From NCBI GenBank assembly GCA_033398695.1, contig CM065802.1, forward strand, positions 81,268,096-81,332,095: a stretch of DNA of 64,000 nucleotides. Reading direction: 5' to 3'. The position numbers were made by a program, and so were the translations under genes. Position 1 is the first letter of the stretch, and every line of letters starts with the position of its first letter. Shown in pieces: positions 57,643 to 64,000 of the stretch. The notes under the pieces were generated by a model. That model was not told where the DNA came from. It made no database searches and was given only the letters and a program-made list of their open reading frames with translations. This stretch comes from Orobanche coerulescens. Lineage: Eukaryota; Streptophyta; Magnoliopsida; Lamiales; Orobanchaceae.

Positions 57643-59574
57643 TGTAACACCCCCAATCCACTCAGGGATATTACACGCCGTAGACCCTCTCCTCGAGGAT
57701 CTACCAGGCTGGTAACAACATTTAACATCTCGACAATGCCTTCAAGGCAAAAATGACTCAGTAGACCGATTTGGTCTTTCAATAAATACATACAACTCGA
57801 ATACAACTCATGCCCACGCAGGGGTCAAAATACAACCACACCCGTGCAACGGGAAAAATATAGCAGCGGAAAATAAAGTACAACTATACCAATACGACAT
57901 CAACGGGTCCTCGTGTGATTAGTATCGTTCATCTTTCATCATCCTTCATGCCGAACCTGTGCTCTGCTCCAAAACCTGAATGCAATACAGACATCCACCC
58001 CCCGAATACTCGGGGGTTAGCAAAACTCCACTGTTTTGCTAGTGCAAATACAAAGTGCAAATACGAGCCATATAATTCAAGTTCCACGAATAACAATAAC
58101 TAGGAAATCCTCAAAGATTCAAACGTAACGAAAAGTACTTCCCGAGGCATGAGTTTGGGTAAAACACTCCAAAACCGATAGATCATAAATCAAGGGAAAT
58201 AATTTATAAAACCGTTTAAAATGCCATCGAGAGTTTTAATAGAAAACCATTTTAGGATTATCGAATCCTTCTCTTTCCAAAAATCAACAGGGTCACAGCC
58301 CAAAGGTTTTGTTTTCGCAAATAGAAAACCAACAACAATTCACAGGGCCAGAGCCCAACATCACGTGTCCTCGGCGGACATAAAAATCAACACAACGTAA
58401 TCACGCACGCGCATCGCCTAGGACCGGGACGAAGCCACAAATCCCACTCGAGGCCTCGAAGGACCCTCCCGAGCTGGCTAGCGAAACAAATCACACACAT
58501 CTCACGGTTGGATCAATCGCTTGTTGCATCCTGACCACATGATCGCATGCCATGTGCCACCGTAGATTATCTCAGGCTCTCACGGTTGGATCAATCACTT
58601 GTTGCATCCTGACCACATGATCACGTGCCATGTGTCACCGTAGACCTTCAACCATATCCACACATTCACACAAATAACATATCACATCAAGGATATTCAA
58701 ATAATTCGCCAGGCATCAAACACTTAGCAAAACACCACGTCAATCCACAACACACCGAAATGAAATAATATACGTTCACACACAATGCCAAGTGCAACAT
58801 TAACACCAAGCATATACATAGAATTCGCGTAGTTATTCACAGATCACGCCATTCACAAAACACACGCGTTTTGAAAGCAAGCCTTTAACAAGGCTAATCG
58901 AATCTTTTGAAAACTCATTTCAAACAATCAAACAAACATATAAATACGATCACCAATTATCATATCCATAAAACAAGAATTATATGGACAAGGTACTTGC
59001 CTCGAAATCGGCACGCAAGTATTCCGACGAACACGGCTCAACCGGAAAGCTTCGAAACGCCCGATGTTAACGAAAAGGAAGATAACAACGAACGGAAGGG
59101 TTCAACACGGTTTCTTCGCAAGAAACTCGACCCTAACATCATATAATCCATAAATCAACAATCATACGAGGAAGGATAATCGTAGAACGCCCGACAACCC
59201 CTCTAAGACATTTCTAGGACACCTTCAAGGCGTCGGTCAAGAACTCGACCCAAATAACGAATCGATACGATCCAACCATGGAATAACAAGGGAAATGATA
59301 TAATACATCTAAATAATCATCAATCCATCAAAATCCTAAGTTACATCGGATTAATCGGACGAAAACAACCAAAACCCCCAAATTCCCCAAAACTAGATTT
59401 CTAGGAAATCTGACCTGATTCGCTCGATCAAAGGATGTTATAGGACGGATGATTGACGATATGAACCTCCAAACATCATGGATTCATTGTCCAACAACAT
59501 CTCTAGAAGATTCACACACCCACATGAAGAGAAGTGGAAGAAGGAGAAAATGGCGAGAAAACGGGCGCTGGGCC

Positions 59575-59581
59575 TTAAATA
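59575..59581 (-). promoter_or_regulatory. TATA box of element D LTR
   Basis: TATTTAA in GGCTATTTAAGGCCC on the minus strand, directly downstream of the CpG array. Confidence 0.6.
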
Positions 59582-59585
59582 GCCG

Positions 59586-59893
59586 ACAGACTCGACCGTG
59601 TCCGCCGACACGGTCGTGGCGCGCAGATTGACCGGCAGGACTCGACCGTGTCCTGCTAGACACGGTCGCGGCGCGAGGGGCCTTCCGATAGTGACCGTCA
59701 AGCGGCGACTTCGGCCAAGATAACTCGGCCGTGTCCTCGAACACGGTCGGGCGTCTGCCCGATGGGTTCCGGCATTTCGGACGAGCAAGACGGCCGCGTG
59801 TCGGACGACACGGCCGGGTCCTGAGACAACTTCGCATTTCCGACGAGTAATGCAGGCACGGGCCGTGTCGGACGACACGGCCGAGTTCGGCCG
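59586..59893. repeat. CpG palindrome array, element D U3
   Basis: Repeated CGACCGTGTC / GACACGGTCG and GGCCGTGTCGGACGACACGG-type units in both orientations, about nine half-sites in 300 bp. The core ACACGGYCG differs from the TAGCGYRCGCTA of elements B, C and E. Confidence 0.85.
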
Positions 59894-60587
59894 GCAGTGA
59901 TCGGCCAATAACGAGCGGGTGAGCTAAAACGACCATAACTCTCTCGTCCGGACTCCGATTGACTCACCGTTCGAACCATTGGAAAGCTAACTCGATGCTC
60001 TATAATATTGTAAAGATTTAGAATTTTTGGAGTTACCAAAAATTAATGGTGATCTAACAAAGTCGAACTCATACTTAGAAAAGTCGTTTAGTAATCCTGA
60101 ACTCAACAAAACGACACCGAAACCCGAACCTGAATACGAACCGAAGATACGGTTACGAAGTACTCACAAAGACGAATCTAAGAGCTAGTAGAACACACGA
60201 TTCCGACCACCCGAAGGCTCGAAATTCGACAACGGAAGGTAATTACCCCAAACTTTGGGAAATTACGAAAATGCCCAAAATGCCCGAAATTCACCATACG
60301 ACAACGAATAATCAAACCGAAGTTCACAACACGTATAACAACGTTAAATGAACTTACGAAAAACCCCAAACAGCGATTCGAACGAGATTCGCAAGAACCG
60401 AACTCAAGCGCGGAAAAGTCGCTAAAAAGCACGGAACTCAACAAAGCAGCACCGAAACGAACTCGGATGACAAAAAGTGCAGAATTAAATATTCTCCGAA
60501 TGATGGAACGGTCATGAGAGAGTCGTCAAAACAGACTCCGACCAAAAAAAAGAAATTTAGCAAAAATCGAAAATTGCGGATATTACA

Positions 60588-63349
60588 TTCTACCCTCCTT
60601 AAAAGAAGTTTCGTCCCGAAACTTAAAATAAGTAGGGAGGAGCAACATCCCGCCAGAAAATACTCAACGAGATACACAAGAACCGAAACTCGCGCCAACG
60701 ACGGTACGCCACAAGCAATGCAAAGAGACATACGGCGTGAAAACACGCTCCACGACGACCAACACAATGTCGCCGTTAGGGATACAATAAAACCAACAAA
60801 TGACAAGCGTCATCAAACGGATCATATAGCCAAGTCAATTATCCGACAATCACAAAACACAACGAACGAAAGTCAGTATGATTGACCAACCCAACGGTAC
60901 ATCAATCGAAACGCGAGCCATTCGCTGAACTAATACTGAATTCCACCGCCCAAGGGTTGGAAGATCGAAAACGAGGCTAATTTCCCAAACTTAAGGGAAT
61001 TAGGAAGGAGCCTGAATGCTCAACGATCACGAAACGAGGACAAAAACCGAACAAACAAACGATCGAGACAACAAAAATCGAACGATCATGTTCGGATCAC
61101 GAAGAACAATAAGGTTCAACCGACAACTCCGAGGTTCACATCTCGACTCGAGACAAAACAAGATCCGGTGAAAACAACAAGATGCACACTCGCATAAGAT
61201 CCACAGGAAAGGGAATAACAATTGAAAAGTCACATCGACGAACGAGTAATTCCGAAATAATACCACCCTCGTTCGATCAACAAAAGCAAGGGACAGGACA
61301 AGCTCAGAAAATGTCAATGAACATAAATGAGTCGACAAAGTCGAAAATACAGAAGTTCCAAATCCGATCCACTTCGAATAAGAGAACTAGTAAAACCAGA
61401 TGATGTCACTTCCAAACAAGGTTCACAAGAATCGAACCGAACTCGAAAAAGTCACAGCGATAACCAGATTGACCCAAAACAAGATCACACTGCTCGAACG
61501 ATTTAAACCGAAATACAGAACAAGTTCAGAAAGAATCAACGAACACGAGCGAGTCGATAGACTTGAGAAAGAGAAAATGCAGGAGTCTAAAAACAACACG
61601 GGTACTACATTCGACCTCTTATAAAAGAAGGTCGCCCCCGCAACTCACAACAGCGAAATCAAGGTGACGACACAACAAGCAACCGACAGAAACATCCTTC
61701 GAAGGCCTCTCAAAGCCGATTCTGATACTGTGATGAAGCGCGAACTCCGAAAGTCTCGGTAGCCAATTCGAAAAACTAAATTCGGTGTCCCTCGAGCCCA
61801 CACTCGAAATGTGTTACTGACGAGAAGGACAATTTGCACGTACATTCCCCCGGCACATCACGATTGAAACGCCTCGGCTCGGCATACCGAAAATACAAAT
61901 GCTAGATACCATGGGGCATAACGTCGCAAAACAACATAGCGGAGATGCCAACTCAGCATAACAAAGAATCATAACACATACCATATACAACGATTACCAT
62001 CATAAAGTAATACACACACAAACACTACAGCAACGACGGTATCGTTCGGCGACCTCAACGGCCCGAACGATAACCAGCACATAATTTCAACCATCATGAA
62101 ACAATCACACATGTACACAAACGTACAAACTCAAGCTTCAATACCACACCCGTGCGACAACACGCAAATCACCACGAGGCGACAAACGGTAAATACTACC
62201 ACATCTCTCACAGAGGGCTAGTACAACAAATGCGTGGCAACGCCTCGGCGTTCATGCCACCAATTCGATCACACCGGGTTAACACCGTAACAAAAGTTCG
62301 AAAACCATACACGCATTTCCGGTCCGCAAACAGGAATGATAGGTTTTAAAAACAAAAACCACCTTTTGAAAACAGTTTGGAAACAACAGTTGATCTTGAG
62401 TATCATTTTACAAAAAGTAGTACAAACACCATTATCGAGACTTTGAAAATCATCTTGCGTTTGAACAAAAATGAGGACACCTTTCCTTTAGTGAAAAACT
62501 TTCAAAAATATTCGACCCTTGGGTCTAAGCAACTGCATTTGAAAATATCTCAAAAATATTTTTGGTCCTCAACCGGAAAATTTTTGAAATGTATTGCGGC
62601 ATTAGAAAACACCTTGAAAACACCGCAAGAAAATAATTCGTTTTAAAAGTACGTCACGAATTTTAATTTTCTAAGATACTCAAGGTTTTCAAAAATAATT
62701 CAATGGGCTAGAATGCCCAAAAATTTCAGGTAATAACAAGGAACAATATAGCGCCGTGGGTCCCACGCCGGAACCCACCAGGCTAAAAACCATTCACAAA
62801 AACGCCAAAAAGGCCGATGACGGTAATATTTCAAAAACTCACGAAAGCCATTTACAAAATACTAAATACCGTCATAAGAATTTCGCCAAAGCGATCAAGG
62901 CCATAACGCCAAAAACTCGGTTAAGGGAATCGGTTTTCGAAATAAAACTCGGTCGGTAAAATACCGAAAGTCATTGCAAAAGAACTCACGCAGTGGATAA
63001 AAGAAATACGGTTCAACATACACAATCGAGCAACACTACTCCTCATATGAACGAAATATGAGGGTCAAATAACCACATATCAAGAAGTAAAAATCCATAA
63101 GAGGATTCCATCAATTAACAAATAATCATAAAATAGCTCATGTCACATGAGGCACAACACAAAGAAGGGAGACTTACATGCACAGGTCGCACGAAGATGA
63201 TGATCGCTCACGATACTAATCACGACCAACAAACTCAGACGACGCGTCGCGACACGACTTAGTCAGACAAAATCCGACGAGACAAAAACTCAATAGACAC
63301 CACTGACCCGACAGCCTAGGTTTCCCCAACCTAAGCTCCGATACCATTC
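60588..63349 (-). other. Non-coding interior of element D
   Basis: The stop-type palindrome is kept at 60606-60624 although no pol precedes it. The rest is A-rich with short unrecognised ORFs (for example 60514-60885 and 62377-62646). At 62751-62793 lies a sequence like the U5 end of a sixth LTR family (GCGCCGTGGGTCCC..GGAACCCACCAGGCT). Bases next to the primer site resemble the leader of element E. Confidence 0.7.
63335..63346 (-). promoter_or_regulatory. Primer binding site of element D
   Basis: TGGTATCGGAGC on the minus strand, three bases from the LTR; identical to element B. Confidence 0.85.
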
Positions 63350-64000
63350 TGTAACACCCCCAATCCACTCAGGGATATTACACGTCGTAGACCCTCTCCT
63401 CGAGGATCTACCAGGCTGGTAACAACATTTAACATCTCGACAATGCCTTCAAGGCAAAAATGACTCAGTAGATCGATTTGCTCTTTCAATAAATACATAC
63501 AACTCGAATACAACTCATGCCCACGCAGGGGTCAAAATACAACCACACCCGTGCAACGGGAAAAATATAGCAGCGGAAAATAAAGTACAACTATACCAAT
63601 ACGACATCAACGGGTCCTCGTGTGATTAGTATCGTTCATCTTTCATCATCCTTCATGCCGACCCTGTGCTCTGCTCCAAAACCTGAATGCAATACAGACA
63701 TCCACCCCCCGGATACTCGGGGGTTAGCAAAACTCCACTGTTTTGCTAGTGCAAATACAAAGTGCAAATACGAGCCATATAATTCAAGTTCCACGAATAA
63801 TAATAACTAGGAAATCCTCAAAGATTCAAACGTAACGAAAAGTACTTCCCGAGGCATGAGTTTGGGTAAAACACTCCAAAACCGATAGATCATAAATCAA
63901 GGGAAACAATTTATAAAACCGTTTAAAATGCCATCGAGAGTTTTAATAGAAAACCATTTTAGGATTATCGAATCCTTCTCTTTCCAAAAATCAACAGGGT
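63350..64000 (-). repeat. 5' LTR of element D (partial, window edge)
   Basis: First 651 bp match 57643 onwards with about seven substitutions. U5 hairpin at 63387-63411. Confidence 0.92.

Larger units (their letters stand above)
57643..60587 (-). repeat. 3' LTR of element D
   Basis: TGTAACACCCCC to GCGGATATTACA. U5 hairpin 57680-57704 (GTAGACCCTC/GAGGATCTAC, one wobble on the transcript). A B-like repeat unit at 58428-58490; a ~80-bp unit twice at 58501-58655; a CpG palindrome array 59586-59893 and TATA box 59575-59581. Protein-like ORFs of 150 codons over the array (59438-59936, minus) have no family resemblance. Confidence 0.9.
57643..64000 (-). mobile_element. Large non-autonomous LTR element D (LARD-like), runs off the window
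   Basis: LTR 57643-60587 (2,945 bp), interior 60588-63349 (2,762 bp), second LTR from 63350 to the window end. Primer site TGGTATCGGAGC at 63335-63346 and purine tract AAGGAGGGTAGAA at 60588-60600 show minus orientation. The interior has no gag, protease, RT, RNase H or integrase in any frame. The two LTRs differ by about 1% over the 650 bp that can be compared, so the insertion is recent. It splits the integrase of element C; the likely left duplication is TAGAA (57638-57642). Confidence 0.87.

Noticed and set aside
59438..60039. Arg/Pro-rich ORFs in element D LTR
   Set aside because: Produced by CpG palindromes read in three frames.

Overview
The window is repeat-dense nuclear DNA of a flowering plant, probably a eudicot with a large genome. 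The evidence is Tekay-type Ty3/gypsy chromoviruses, a Sirevirus-like Ty1/copia element, a Mutator-like (MULE) transposase beside an Ulp1-like protease gene, a plant DUF4283 LINE ORF1, degenerate TTTAGGG-type repeats and a plant-type LOG gene. I cannot name the species. I see no rRNA, tRNA, CRISPR or ordinary single-copy gene neighbourhood.

Layout. 1-3203: two LINE 5' ends placed head to head, each starting with telomere-like repeats. 3204-10454: decayed minus-strand Tekay element B with a truncated 3' LTR. 10455-28940: a MULE whose Ulp1/DUF1985-like gene (+), small GRF zinc-finger/membrane ORF (+) and spliced transposase (-) are partly visible; complete Tekay element E (11953-21157, minus, TSD TCAGT) splits its protease gene. 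28941-54327: plus-strand Tekay element A, cut open by a minus-strand Sirevirus-like copia element (33804-45621, TSD CTCTT), then by a 6.5-kb LTR element (46428-52948, TSD GTATT), then by minus-strand Tekay element C (54328 on). C is itself interrupted at 57643 by element D, which has ~2.9-kb LTRs, no gag or pol, and runs off the right edge.

The most unusual object is the 46428-52948 element. Its ~1.6-kb LTRs, tRNA-type primer site, polypurine tract and perfect 5-bp duplication are intact, yet it has no gag or pol. Its interior carries an intronless LOG-like gene (cytokinin riboside 5'-monophosphate phosphoribohydrolase, broken by one frameshift near its start) and a 160-residue ORF with a basic stretch plus cysteine cluster that resembles the nucleic-acid-binding proteins of carlaviruses. 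Downstream lie three copies of a ~50-bp stem-forming repeat.

Two patterns cross element families. First, the LTRs carry arrays of CpG-rich palindromes whose core differs by family, placed just upstream of a TATA box (clear in B, E, C, D and the LOG element; weak TATA in A). Second, the Tekay LTRs share a hairpin near the U5 end whose stem sequence changes between families while pairing is kept, largely through compensatory or wobble pairs. All proteins here belong to mobile elements or their cargo, and most are broken; element E is the best preserved, with one ~1,566-codon gag-pol frame carrying four stop codons.
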